A stretch of DNA of 64,000 nt, taken from the NCBI GenBank assembly GCA_012838895.1, contig DUOJ01000135.1, positions 1-64,000 of the forward strand. Direction: 5' to 3'. Below the pieces are notes generated by a model. It was given only the letters and a program-made list of their open reading frames with translations, made no database searches and was not told where the DNA came from. Source of the DNA: Spirochaetales bacterium (lineage in GTDB: Bacteria > Spirochaetota > Spirochaetia > Sphaerochaetales > Sphaerochaetaceae). Below are positions 53,422 through 62,793 of this stretch, in pieces. Position 1 is the stretch's first letter, and each line of letters begins with the position of its first letter. Both the position numbers and the translations under genes were made by a program.

Positions 53422-54867
53422 ATGAGAAGATTATCAGTGTTATGGACAAAAGACAAGGTACGCCGTGAATGTACAATTCGTGGCATAGGGGACCCTCTAG
53501 TGGGGACCCTCTCTCTTGTCGCCCAAGAGTGTGGCCCTAATTCGATCTTTGTGGCCCTCCAAGGGCTCCACCATGATGGCCACACCTTTATCGAGGAGGC
53601 AATTGAACGGGGGGCTGAAGTTGTTGTCCATAGCGCCCCCCTTGATTACTACCGTCCAGACAAGGTCTATCTGCAACACCCCAATCCACGCCGCCTCGCC
53701 TCCCTCTTCGCCGCTTCCCTCTATGGCCCTATCCCCTCCTATATAGTGGGAGTTACCGGCACTGATGGGAAGAGCACAACTTGTGAATTCTTGTGGCAAT
53801 TTTTAAGTACATCAGGGGTTAAGTGTGGACTCCTTTCAACCACCTCCTATGATGATGGCACCGGCAAGAGGGGGAGCCCTTATAGACAGAGCACCCCCGA
53901 AGCCCCCCTAATTTACACCTTTTTAGCAACTTGTTACAAAAATGGGGTTGAGGTGGTAATTCTTGAAGCGACGAGCCACGGCCTCTCTCTGGAGGCTAGT
54001 CGCCTTGTGGATATAACCTTCAGTGGAGCCATTGTCACCTCTTTAAGTAGCGAGCACCTTGAGTTTCACACCACCCAAGAGCGCTATGTCGATGCTAAGG
54101 TTAACTTAGTACGCCAACTCAAAGAGGGGGGATGGCTCGCCCTTCCCAAGTCTCTCCCCTCTTTCAACCTCTTCACTAAGGAGGGGATAAAACTCCTCCC
54201 CTACGCACTCGATGAGGGCTTAGGGGGATCTACCCTAAGTGAAGCATGGGATAAACGGGTGATTGCTTTAGATAATGGAACTACCCTTACCCTCCCCTAC
54301 GGACAAAAGTGTTATGCCCAAAATGCTTTGGGGGCCTATCTAGGGGCTACTCAGATAGCTAAAGAGGTTAAACTTGATAAACTGACTCCGGTAGCTGGGC
54401 GCTTTGAGGTGATAGCCACCTCCCCCTTCTTAATAATCATCGACTTTGCCCACACCGGAGAGGCCTTTAACCTCCTTTTTAGCCACCTAAAGGGGCACTT
54501 TAATAATAAAAAGCTGGTTGCCCTCTTCGGCTCCGCTGGGGAGAGGGACCGCCAAAAGAGGTTCACATTGGGCTACAGTAGTGGCCTCTACTGCGACGCC
54601 ATCTTCTTAACCGACGAAGACCCCCGCTTAGAAGAGCCTCAACAAATTGAAAATGATATTGTTGCCGGCATTGAGGCAGCCTCTTTTAGAGGCGACCTCT
54701 TTAAGATCTATGGGAGGCGCTCAGCAATTGAAGCGGCTCTCAATTATTGCGACACCTCCTCAATCCTCCTTTTGTTGGGAAAAGGGCACGAAAGTACCAT
54801 TCAACACGCCACCTACCAAGAGGCGTGGAGCGAGCGAGGGGTAGTAGAAGAGGTACTAAAATGGTAA
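53422..54867 (+). CDS. murE: UDP-MurNAc-tripeptide synthetase
   Basis: 481 residues. SIFVALQGLHHDGHTFIEEA (substrate domain), VGVTGTDGKSTTCEFLW (P-loop), EATSHGLSLEA and the final KGHESTIQ are MurE signatures. The residue that selects the third amino acid sits in TDEDPRLEEP. It is neither the classical DNPR of diaminopimelate enzymes nor a Lys-type motif, so the added amino acid (diaminopimelate, ornithine or lysine) is open. Start ATG at 53422 after AAGGA. It overlaps ddl by seven bases. Confidence 0.92.
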   Translation: MRRLSVLWTKDKVRRECTIRGIGDPLVGTLSLVAQECGPNSIFVALQGLHHDGHTFIEEAIERGAEVVVHSAPLDYYRPDKVYLQHPNPRRLASLFAASLYGPIPSYIVGVTGTDGKSTTCEFLWQFLSTSGVKCGLLSTTSYDDGTGKRGSPYRQSTPEAPLIYTFLATCYKNGVEVVILEATSHGLSLEASRLVDITFSGAIVTSLSSEHLEFHTTQERYVDAKVNLVRQLKEGGWLALPKSLPSFNLFTKEGIKLLPYALDEGLGGSTLSEAWDKRVIALDNGTTLTLPYGQKCYAQNALGAYLGATQIAKEVKLDKLTPVAGRFEVIATSPFLIIIDFAHTGEAFNLLFSHLKGHFNNKKLVALFGSAGERDRQKRFTLGYSSGLYCDAIFLTDEDPRLEEPQQIENDIVAGIEAASFRGDLFKIYGRRSAIEAALNYCDTSSILLLLGKGHESTIQHATYQEAWSERGVVEEVLKW

Positions 54868-55922
54868 TTGCACTCCTTTATGGCGGGGTTTCAGTGGAAC
54901 ATGTCGTCTCATGTCGCTCTGCTATGACGGTTGGTAAAAAGTTAAAAGCTCTGGGTCACCAGGTAGTCCCCATAGCTATTGCCCGTGATGGGCGCTGGAG
55001 CCTCTACGAAGAGGTCTCTCTAGAGACCACCTTTACCCCACACCGCGCTGTAGCGATAGCTCCGGGGGGAGGTTTAACCCTTCAAGGCGAGCCACTTAAG
55101 GTTGACCTAGCCTTCCCCGTTACCCACGGGAGCGGAGGAGAAGATGGACTTCTACAAGGACTCTTAGAGCTCGCCCATATCCCCTATATCGGCTCGCCCC
55201 CCCTAGCTAGCAGTGTAGGAATGCACAAGAGTGTCACTAAAGAGGTGGTCTCTCCTTGGGGGGTTCCCACCCTCCCCTCCTATTTAATTAAGAGAGGCGA
55301 GCCCTTCTCGCCTCAATCTATTATCGCAAATCTAGGGCCTTCTCTCATTGTCAAACCCGATGATGGGGGCTCGTCTGTAGGTGTTACCCCTCTTTTAAAG
55401 AGCAGTGAAGAGGCGTTGACGGGGGCGGTCGAGAAAGCTTTTAGCTTTACCAACCGGGTCTTAGTCGAACCCCTTGTGACCAACATGGTGGAAGTGGAGT
55501 GTGCCGTTATAGCTGATAAAGGGGGTTACCTTAGTAGCCCCCCAGGCCTCGTTAGAAACCCTCTCAAGGGGGATAATTTCTTAACCTACCACCAAAAATA
55601 TCTCTCCTCTAACCAAGCCTATATCGAGGTGCCAGCCCCGATTGGAGAAGAGAAACTTAAAGAGATTTCAGAGCTAGCCTGTATGGTAGCTCAAGCCCTC
55701 TCGGTAGCGGGGTATGCGCGGGTCGACTTCTTCTTAGAGGAGAGCGGGAAAGTGTGGTTTAATGAAATCAACACCCTCCCCGGGTTAACTGATAAATCCC
55801 ACTTCCCCGTTTTGGCAGCTACTATTGGCTACCCCTGGGAGCGCCTAATTCCCCACCTGATTGAGGAGGCTCTTAGAGTAGCTGCTTCACAAAGGGGCCT
55901 CAACCTTTATGGGGAGGAGTAG
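54861..55922 (+). CDS. ddl: D-alanine-D-alanine ligase
   Basis: 353 residues of the ATP-grasp fold. LYGGVSVEHVVSCRSA is the N-terminal signature, PVTHGSGGEDGLLQGLLEL the second, LIVKPDDGGSSVGV the ATP-grasp loop and FNEINTLPGLT the metal site. It makes the D-Ala-D-Ala end of peptidoglycan stem peptides. I chose the ATG at 54861; longer frames lie inside murE. Confidence 0.96.
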   Translation: MVIALLYGGVSVEHVVSCRSAMTVGKKLKALGHQVVPIAIARDGRWSLYEEVSLETTFTPHRAVAIAPGGGLTLQGEPLKVDLAFPVTHGSGGEDGLLQGLLELAHIPYIGSPPLASSVGMHKSVTKEVVSPWGVPTLPSYLIKRGEPFSPQSIIANLGPSLIVKPDDGGSSVGVTPLLKSSEEALTGAVEKAFSFTNRVLVEPLVTNMVEVECAVIADKGGYLSSPPGLVRNPLKGDNFLTYHQKYLSSNQAYIEVPAPIGEEKLKEISELACMVAQALSVAGYARVDFFLEESGKVWFNEINTLPGLTDKSHFPVLAATIGYPWERLIPHLIEEALRVAASQRGLNLYGEE

Positions 55923-55924
55923 TT

Positions 55925-57088
55925 GTGGAGAGTGTCTGGTTCCATGTCGATATGGATGCCTTCTATGCCAGTGTCGAGCAACTCGACAACCCCTCCTATA
56001 GGGGGAAGCCGGTTGTTGTGGGAGGCTTGGGCAACCGCGGAGTTGTTTCAGCCTGCTCCTACGAAGCACGCACCTATGGGGTCCACTCGGCCCTTCCAAT
56101 GTACCGTGCCCGTCAACTTTGCCCCCACGCAATCTTTGTGACACCTCGAATCGAGCGCTACAGTGAGGCTAGCCACCAAGTAGTCTCCCTCCTTAAAGAG
56201 TTCTCCCCCACCGTCCAGCAGATCTCGATTGATGAAGCGTTCCTCGACATGACGGGGACTGAGCGTCTTTACGGCAAACCGCGCCAGGCGGCCACCCTCC
56301 TTAAAAATAGGGTTAAAAACGAAATTGGCCTCACTACCAGTGTCGGTATCGGCACCTCCCGCTTTATCGCCAAGATGGCAAGTGGCTACGATAAACCCGA
56401 CGGGTTGTGTCGTATCTCAAAAGGGAACGAAGAGCGGTTCATCGACACCATTGGTCTCAAAAAACTGTTTGGAATTGGGGAGGCGACCTTAGCTATATTG
56501 AATCGCCACTCGATTACTACGCCAGCGCAAGTTAGGGAGTTCTCCCTTGAGCACCTACAAGCGCTTCTGGGTGAGTCGGGGGGGCTCTATCTCTACCACG
56601 CTTGTCGAGGCATTGACCCAGGCATCTACACAGGGGTGACTAAATCGCGCTCTATAAGTACCGAAAACACCTTTGCTAACGATATCGATAACGAAAAGGA
56701 GCTGTTGCAACAGCTCCTCATGATGTCGCATGAAGTTATGTTTAGAGCTCTACAGGAGAACCTCTCCTCTTCAACCGTGGCTATCAAGGTGCGCTTCAGC
56801 GACTTCACCACAGTGAGTGCTCAAAAGGGATTAGACCATAACCTCTACTCGGGGGAGCAGATCTACGAAGTTGCCCAAGAACTCCTTAAGAGCCGATGGC
56901 GAGATTCCCAGAAGGTGCGCCTCTTGGGGGTGGGACTCTATGGGGTGAGTGACCAGGGTCCCCCTGTCCAGCAAGAGCTCTTTGAAGATCCCTATAAACG
57001 CAAGGGGGAGCTCGAGAAAGCGGTCCTCTCCCTCCGTTCTAAGGGGAGAAACATTCAAAAGGCGAGCCTTTTAGAAGAAAACGATTAA
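55925..57088 (+). CDS. dinB: DNA polymerase IV (Y-family)
   Basis: 387 residues. FHVDMDAFYASVEQ and SIDEAFLDMTG hold the catalytic carboxylates. TSVGIGTSRFIAKMAS and the helix-hairpin-helix GLKKLFGIGEATLAIL follow, and the little-finger domain ends in a KKARLLGVG-like KVRLLGVGL. It performs translesion synthesis. GTG start five bases after AGGAG, three bases past ddl. Last gene of the first half of this run. Confidence 0.95.
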   Translation: MESVWFHVDMDAFYASVEQLDNPSYRGKPVVVGGLGNRGVVSACSYEARTYGVHSALPMYRARQLCPHAIFVTPRIERYSEASHQVVSLLKEFSPTVQQISIDEAFLDMTGTERLYGKPRQAATLLKNRVKNEIGLTTSVGIGTSRFIAKMASGYDKPDGLCRISKGNEERFIDTIGLKKLFGIGEATLAILNRHSITTPAQVREFSLEHLQALLGESGGLYLYHACRGIDPGIYTGVTKSRSISTENTFANDIDNEKELLQQLLMMSHEVMFRALQENLSSSTVAIKVRFSDFTTVSAQKGLDHNLYSGEQIYEVAQELLKSRWRDSQKVRLLGVGLYGVSDQGPPVQQELFEDPYKRKGELEKAVLSLRSKGRNIQKASLLEEND

Positions 57089-57152
57089 TGCCCCTCCTCT
57101 TGCTAGAGACTCTCTATTGGTGGTACAGTAGCGGTGGATTAGGGAGTAGAGC

Positions 57153-57659
57153 ATGGGACTTAATATTGTCTTATTTGAACCAGAGATTCCACAAAATACG
57201 GGCAACATTGCCCGCACTTGTGGTGCCATTGGGGCAACTCTCCATCTAGTCCACCCCCTCGGCTTTGAGCTGAGTGACCGCTACCTAAAAAGATGTGGTC
57301 TCGACTACTGGCACCTTCTCGAAATTAAAGAGTGGCCCTCGGTTGAGAATTTTTTGAGTTTCCACCCCACATCTCCCCTCTGGTTTTTTACCACTAAGGC
57401 CCCCCAGCTCTACAGTGAGGTTAGCTACGGAGAGGAGGCCTACCTAGTTTTTGGGAAAGAGACAAGGGGAATTGCCGAGTCAATTTTAATCAACAATTGG
57501 CAGCAGTGTGTTAGAATACCAATTAGGGGAGAAGCCCGTTCCCTTAACCTCTCCAATAGTGTCGCTATTGGAGCTTTTGAGTGGGAACGACAACACCATT
57601 TTGCAGGGCTTAAAGAGAAGGGAGAGCTCTCCCAAGGAGGATTGAAATGGGTAAAATAG
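57153..57659 (+). CDS. trmL: tRNA (cytidine/uridine-2'-O-)-methyltransferase TrmL
   Basis: 168 residues of the SPOUT class. NIVLFEPEIPQNTGNIARTC, LVFGKETRGI and the knot-forming IPIRGEARSLNLSNSVAI are signatures. It methylates the 2'-OH of residue 34 in tRNA-Leu isoacceptors. The GGGAG site precedes the ATG. The 64-base gap after dinB may contain a weak promoter (TTGCTA and TACAGT), otherwise nothing. It overlaps proC by 13 bases. Confidence 0.93.
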   Translation: MGLNIVLFEPEIPQNTGNIARTCGAIGATLHLVHPLGFELSDRYLKRCGLDYWHLLEIKEWPSVENFLSFHPTSPLWFFTTKAPQLYSEVSYGEEAYLVFGKETRGIAESILINNWQQCVRIPIRGEARSLNLSNSVAIGAFEWERQHHFAGLKEKGELSQGGLKWVK

Positions 57660-58450
57660 GCGTTATAGGGTGTGGAACAATGGGTTCAGCCATTGTCAAA
57701 GCGATTGCTCCCCACACTAAAGAGACAATTCTCCTCTACGACATTAATGAGGTAGCAGCCACCGCCTTAGCTGAAGCTACAGGAGGGAGGGTCCTCCCCC
57801 TTAAATGCCTCTTAGATGAGGCCGCTACAATTATTTTAGCTGTAAAACCTCAAATTCTCCCCCACCTCTATGTGGAGCTCTATCAAGCGACCGGTAAGCG
57901 GTGGATTTCGCTCGCTGCCGGAATCTCTTTGGAGACGCTAGTGGCCAATTTAGGGAGCTCAGAGGTTATTAGAATAATGCCCAATATTGGGGCTGAGGTG
58001 GCCCGCTCTGTTACTGCCATAACTCCCAATGAGGAAGCCTCCGAAGAGTTTATAAAAGAGACGGTAGCCCTAGTAAAACTCTTTGGTTCAGCCCACCTTT
58101 TAAGTGAAGAACACTTGGCAGCTTTCATCGGGGTCTCAGCTTCGGCCATCTCTACCTGTTTTGAGTTCCTCCATGGCATTGCCCTTGGCGGTGTTCAACA
58201 AGGGCTCCCCTACAGAGAGGCCCTCGCCTTGATAAGTGAGACGATGGAGAGTGCCACTAGCCTCATTCAAAGGGGGGAAAAACACCCCAAAGAGTTGCAG
58301 ACGGGGGTTTGCTCGCCCATGGGGACCACCATCGAGGCGTTAAATGTAGTTTTAGACAACTCGCTAGCCGGCATATTGATGGCATCGGTCGAAGCGGCAA
58401 CTGAGCGAGCTTTAGAGTTAGAATTTTTAGCAAAAAATGAGAATAACTAG
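57647..58450 (+). CDS. proC: Pyrroline-5-carboxylate reductase
   Basis: 267 residues, last step of proline synthesis (NADPH). GKIGVIGCGTMGSAIVKA is the Rossmann motif. IILAVKPQIL and MPNIGAEVARSVTAI are family motifs, and the C-terminal ALGGVQQGLPYREALALI helices form the dimer. proB is 4.3 kb away on the other strand; proA is outside the window. Confidence 0.95.
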   Translation: MGKIGVIGCGTMGSAIVKAIAPHTKETILLYDINEVAATALAEATGGRVLPLKCLLDEAATIILAVKPQILPHLYVELYQATGKRWISLAAGISLETLVANLGSSEVIRIMPNIGAEVARSVTAITPNEEASEEFIKETVALVKLFGSAHLLSEEHLAAFIGVSASAISTCFEFLHGIALGGVQQGLPYREALALISETMESATSLIQRGEKHPKELQTGVCSPMGTTIEALNVVLDNSLAGILMASVEAATERALELEFLAKNENN

Positions 58451-58459
58451 AGGGATGGT

Positions 58460-59725
58460 ATGATTGATCTAAGAGAGATAAAAGAGCGGCGCGACGAGAT
58501 TGCCGCCAACATCAAGAACCGCGGAATGAAGGTTGACATCGACCAAATTATTGAGCTCCAAGAGGAGCGCGCCCAGCTCTTAAAGAGAGTTGATGAGCTC
58601 CGCTCAAAGCGCAACGAGAATGCAGCGAAGATGAAGGGGAAACTCGATTCTGACGTGCGCGCTCAACTAATTGAAGAGGGAAAGGCTCTTAAAGATGAAA
58701 TTAGCCAAGATGAGACCCTCTTAAAAGAGGTTGAAGAGCGCTACCTCTCCTTAGCCAAAACAATCCCCAACTACGCCCACAAAGGTATTCCTACTGGTGT
58801 TGGTGAGGATGATAACCGTGAAATTAAGAGATTTGGAAAGCCTACCACCTTTACCTTCACCCCCAAAGACCACATTGAGCTGGGAGAGGCGCTCGACCTA
58901 GTCGATTTTGATACAGGGACCAAGGTGACAGGACCCAAGTTCTACTTCCTCAAGAATGAGGCGGTCTATATGTCTCTAGCCTTAGAGCGCTACGCCCTCG
59001 ACACCTTAAGGAAGCACGGCTTCACTCCAGTGTTAACCCCCGACTTAGCCAAAGAGGAGATTTTGGAGGGGATTGGTTTTAATCCAAGGGGTGAGGAGAG
59101 CAATATCTACTCAATTGCAGACACCGACTTGTGTCTAGTGGGGACAGCTGAGATTACCTTGGGGGGCTACCACGCCAATACAATCTTAGAGAAAGAGGCC
59201 CTTCCCATTAAGTTTGGGGGAATCTCCCACTGTTTCCGCCGTGAAGCCGGGAGTGCCGGTCAATTCTCTAGGGGCCTCTACCGGGTCCATCAATTCTCCA
59301 AAGTGGAGATGTTTGTCTACACCCTCCCCGAGGAGTCTGAAAAGGTGCATGAGCAACTCCTAGCGATTGAGGAGGAGATCTACCAAGGGCTCAACCTCCC
59401 CTATCGCGTTGTTGATACCTGTTCAGGGGATTTAGGAGCACCCGCCTTCCGCAAATACGATATTGAGGCGTGGATGCCTGGCCGTGGCGATTATGGGGAA
59501 GTTACCAGTACCAGTAACTGTACCGATTACCAAGCCCGGCGACTAAATATTAGATACCGCGAAGAGGATGGGTCGATTCGTCACCCCCACCTCCTTAACG
59601 GGACTACCATTGCTGTTTCAAGGACCATTTTGGCCATTATGGAGAACTACCAAAGAGAGGACGGGTCGATTGCAATGCCCTCAATATTGGTCCCCTATTT
59701 GGGGTTCTCGGAAATAAGGGGTTAA
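58460..59725 (+). CDS. serS: Seryl-tRNA synthetase
   Basis: 421 residues. The N-terminal coiled coil (~30-105) that grips tRNA-Ser is obvious, followed by the class II core with GTAEITLGGYHAN, FRREAGSAGQFSRGLYRVHQF (motif 2) and NGTTIAVSRTILAIMENYQ (motif 3). A GAGGGATGGTATG context gives the start. It follows proC by nine bases. Confidence 0.96.
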   Translation: MIDLREIKERRDEIAANIKNRGMKVDIDQIIELQEERAQLLKRVDELRSKRNENAAKMKGKLDSDVRAQLIEEGKALKDEISQDETLLKEVEERYLSLAKTIPNYAHKGIPTGVGEDDNREIKRFGKPTTFTFTPKDHIELGEALDLVDFDTGTKVTGPKFYFLKNEAVYMSLALERYALDTLRKHGFTPVLTPDLAKEEILEGIGFNPRGEESNIYSIADTDLCLVGTAEITLGGYHANTILEKEALPIKFGGISHCFRREAGSAGQFSRGLYRVHQFSKVEMFVYTLPEESEKVHEQLLAIEEEIYQGLNLPYRVVDTCSGDLGAPAFRKYDIEAWMPGRGDYGEVTSTSNCTDYQARRLNIRYREEDGSIRHPHLLNGTTIAVSRTILAIMENYQREDGSIAMPSILVPYLGFSEIRG

Positions 59726-59727
59726 TA

Positions 59728-61185
59728 ATGAAAAAATTGGATGAGTCGGCTTTAGGGACAGACTTTTACGAATTGACAATGATGCAGGGTTATTTTCTCT
59801 CCAACAATAATCCGCAAGTTGTTTTCGATATGTTCTACCGCTCAAATCCATTCAATGGGGGGTACGTCGTCTTTGCCGGACTCAACGACCTCCTAAAACG
59901 GATTGAATCGTTCGCTTTTAGCGCTGGAGATATCGACTATTTAGCCTCCCTCAACACCTTTGATAAGCGGTTCCTCAAATACCTTGAGGAGTTCCGCTTT
60001 CAAGGGCGCATTGATGCAATTGATGAGGGGACAATTGTCTTCCCCGGGGAGCCTTTAATTAGGGTCGAAGCCTCCCTAATGGAGGGACAATTAATTGAGG
60101 GGATGCTCCTCAATACAATCAACTTCCAATCTCTGATTGCCACTAAAGCCTCCCGCGTCTACAACGCTAGTAACAATGGTGAATTGATGGAGTTTGGTTT
60201 TAGACGGGCACAAGGCCCCGATGGGGCCCTCAGCGCTTCAAGGGCCGCCTTCATAGGGGGCGTTGCCGCCACTAGCAACACTTTGGCGGCTAAAGTCTTC
60301 GATATCCCGGCGGCGGGGACGATGGCCCACTCGTGGGTAATGAGCTTTGAGAGTGAACTCGACTCCTTTAGAGCTTTCGCTGAGATCTACCCTAACAACG
60401 CCATCCTATTAATCGACACCTACGACACTTTGGGGTCAGGCATTGAGAATGCCATTATTGTGGGGCAAGAGTTAAAGGCTAAAGGGTACAACTTTGGGGT
60501 GCGCCTCGATAGTGGAGACCTCTCTTACCTCTCACGCGAAATTAGGAAGAAGCTCGACCAAGCTGGCCTTGAGGCGGCCCGCATCTACGCCTCCAACGAC
60601 CTCAATGAACATATCATCGAGACCTTGATTCACGACAATGTTCCCATCGATTCGTGGGGTATTGGGACCCATTTAGTAACTGGTGGCTCCCAAAGCTCCC
60701 TTAATGGGGTCTATAAACTCTCTGCCCGCCAGATGGAGAATGGCTCTTGGCTAGAGACGATGAAAATCACCAACAGCTTTGAGAAGGCGACCAACCCAGG
60801 GCGTAAACAGGTGTGGCGCTTCTTTGATGAAAACGACTCACCCATTGCCGACCTAATCACACTAGAGGATGAGAAAATTGAACTCGACCAAGATTATCTC
60901 TTCTACCACCCCTTCAGTGAAGTTGACTTTTTTACTATGCGCCAAGGGCGGTTTAAGAGTGTAAAACCAATGCTGCAACTCTGTATGGAGGGGGGCAAAA
61001 GGACAAAACTCAATCCTCCGGTCAAAGAACTCCAGAAGTACACCCTAGAGGGGTTAGATGCATTCCACCCAAGCTACAAGCGACTAATGAACCCCCATAT
61101 CTACAAGGTCTCCCTCTCTAGTGAACTAAAGAGGCTAAAAACAAGATTAGCTGTCGAGGGGCTCCAAAAACTCAATAACCGCTAA
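59728..61185 (+). CDS. pncB: Nicotinate phosphoribosyltransferase
   Basis: 485 residues. ALGTDFYELTMMQGYF opens the protein. FGFRRAQGPDGALSASRAAFIGG and GTMAHSWVMSF (with the phosphorylatable His) are family motifs, and DTYDTLGSGIENAI and VRLDSGDL complete the site. It salvages nicotinate to NaMN for NAD. It follows serS by two bases, and its end overlaps the convergent amidase gene by 14 bases. Confidence 0.94.
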   Translation: MKKLDESALGTDFYELTMMQGYFLSNNNPQVVFDMFYRSNPFNGGYVVFAGLNDLLKRIESFAFSAGDIDYLASLNTFDKRFLKYLEEFRFQGRIDAIDEGTIVFPGEPLIRVEASLMEGQLIEGMLLNTINFQSLIATKASRVYNASNNGELMEFGFRRAQGPDGALSASRAAFIGGVAATSNTLAAKVFDIPAAGTMAHSWVMSFESELDSFRAFAEIYPNNAILLIDTYDTLGSGIENAIIVGQELKAKGYNFGVRLDSGDLSYLSREIRKKLDQAGLEAARIYASNDLNEHIIETLIHDNVPIDSWGIGTHLVTGGSQSSLNGVYKLSARQMENGSWLETMKITNSFEKATNPGRKQVWRFFDENDSPIADLITLEDEKIELDQDYLFYHPFSEVDFFTMRQGRFKSVKPMLQLCMEGGKRTKLNPPVKELQKYTLEGLDAFHPSYKRLMNPHIYKVSLSSELKRLKTRLAVEGLQKLNNR

Positions 61186-61897
61186 TGTAATCAAAGAGTC
61201 CTTCAGCAATAGCGCTAGCCATCTTAGCTTGCCACCCCCCTTCTAACATCAGCTTCTCCTCTAGGGGGTTGCTGATAAATCCTATCTCTACTAAGACTGA
61301 GGGGTTTTTAGACCCATTGAGGACCCAAACATCTTGCTCTTTAACCCCTCGGTTAGACATCTCAGGATAGTAGCGGGCAATTGAGTGGTTTACGGCAGTT
61401 GCCAACAGAAGATTTTGACGGTTGAGGGCGGTGTTGAGTTGCGAGGCAGTGGCTGTAGCATAGCGCCCTATTTGCCAGTCGCTACTAGTCGCCTCTAAGA
61501 AATGGACCCAGTGGCCACTCTTCTTGATTAACACCTCAAACCCTTGTGCTTGGGGCGAAGTAGATGAGTTGGCGTGAATTGAGACAAAGAGGAGAGAGTG
61601 TCCCACCCCTGGGTTCTCTCCAGAAGCAATAGATACCCGCTCTTCAAGGGAGAGGAAGGTGTCACTCTCACGTGTCAGCATCACCTCAAGGCCCCCCTCT
61701 GTCAGCTCTTTTGCTAAAAGTTTAGTCACCGCTAGGGTAATCTCTTTCTCTTTTGATAAAGAACCAACTGCTCCCGGGTCCTCTCCACCATGGCCCGCAT
61801 CAAGAATTACCCTCTTCACGGGAGAAGTGAAGGGGGTAGCAGCAATTAAAGGGGTGGCAATTAGTAAGATGAGAAGGGGGATAAAGAGGCGCTTCAT
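61172..61897 (-). CDS. N-acetylmuramoyl-L-alanine amidase, exported (Amidase_3)
   Basis: 241 residues. A signal peptide (1-~18, core LFIPLLILLIATPLIA) is followed by the zinc amidase: VILDAGHGGEDPGAVG (His ligand), EKEITLAVTKLL (Glu ligand), LLFVSIHANSS (His ligand) and VLVEIGFISNP (catalytic Glu). There is no targeting AMIN domain or repeat. It cleaves the peptide stem from MurNAc. The ATG at 61897 overlaps the glycosyltransferase stop as ATGA. Confidence 0.9.
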   Translation of the reverse strand: MKRLFIPLLILLIATPLIAATPFTSPVKRVILDAGHGGEDPGAVGSLSKEKEITLAVTKLLAKELTEGGLEVMLTRESDTFLSLEERVSIASGENPGVGHSLLFVSIHANSSTSPQAQGFEVLIKKSGHWVHFLEATSSDWQIGRYATATASQLNTALNRQNLLLATAVNHSIARYYPEMSNRGVKEQDVWVLNGSKNPSVLVEIGFISNPLEEKLMLEGGWQAKMASAIAEGLFDYISGY

Positions 61898-62793
61898 GTC
61901 ACTTGCCACTGCTCGATAAGTTGGTGAAAGTCGGTTTTATAGAGAGGCAGACGCCTTTTCATCTCCTCTTGTAGGTGGTTGTCTTGGTAGCGACGGACCC
62001 GTCGAATATAGTTTTTACCCCCTATTTGGCGCACCCCGAGGGAGCGGGTGTGGACCCGATTCATCCCCACCGCGTCACTGCGGTCTTCAATCACAAATTG
62101 GCGCTCAAAGAAGGTCGACCTGAGGAGGGGGGTATTGTAAATTGGGTAGCCGTAGAGCCACGAGCGCGCTCCAAAATCTAAGGTTTGCCAGTAGTCACTC
62201 TCGATCTCATCATCAAAGCCCCTAAGGCGTTGAAAAAGGGCCCGCTCATAGAGCCCAACTCCCAAAAATGGGTAAAGCGTCGCTGATAACTCCTCTTTAG
62301 GAAAGAATGAAATAGGGTCGATATAATTGCCCCTAACTAGCGGAATTTGAATTGAGGGGATCTTCTCCCCAATGCGGTTGGTTAAAACGGGGGTGACAAC
62401 GGAGGGTTTATCACTACGGTTTAGGATTTCAATGGCCCCCTCAAAGTCGTCGACTTGGTGGCGTAGGTCACTGCGGGTGAGGTAGAAGAAGGTTGAGTAA
62501 CACTCGTTAGCCAACACATTGCCCATCACACCCAAAGAGGTGGGCAACTTAAAGACTATAAAGGTGACTGAGGGGAAGCGCTTAATGAGGTCTTGAATGC
62601 GCCCCTGGTCCTCAAACATCAAGACGTGCAAGGGGTATGGGTAGCGCTCAATAAGGTGCTCGATTGAGCGGGCTAACGCCTCCCCCTTCTCCAAACAGAC
62701 AACTCCAATTGAGAGGGGTTGCTCGCGGTGGAGCAAACTAATCCGTTTACCAATATCTTGTTTTCTGTGAAAAATTTGATAGCTACTGTCCAT
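61894..62793 (-). CDS. GT-A-fold glycosyltransferase-like protein
   Basis: 299 residues. The N-terminal LSIGVVCLEKGEALARSIEHLIERY strand-helix, YLTRSDLRHQ in the position of the DxD loop, and LRGFDDEIESDYWQTLDFGAR at the acceptor side resemble family 2 glycosyltransferases. The DxD itself is imperfect. No membrane span. It may act in surface-glycan, flagellar-protein or lipid glycosylation. It overlaps proB by 11 bases and the amidase by four. Confidence 0.55.
   Translation of the reverse strand: MDSSYQIFHRKQDIGKRISLLHREQPLSIGVVCLEKGEALARSIEHLIERYPYPLHVLMFEDQGRIQDLIKRFPSVTFIVFKLPTSLGVMGNVLANECYSTFFYLTRSDLRHQVDDFEGAIEILNRSDKPSVVTPVLTNRIGEKIPSIQIPLVRGNYIDPISFFPKEELSATLYPFLGVGLYERALFQRLRGFDDEIESDYWQTLDFGARSWLYGYPIYNTPLLRSTFFERQFVIEDRSDAVGMNRVHTRSLGVRQIGGKNYIRRVRRYQDNHLQEEMKRRLPLYKTDFHQLIEQWQVT

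Noticed and set aside
53348-53476. Upstream extension of the DNA methylase to 53476
   Set aside because: It would overlap the murE start and its promoter and begin with TTG without a ribosome site. The TTG at 53347 has AAGGAG six bases ahead.
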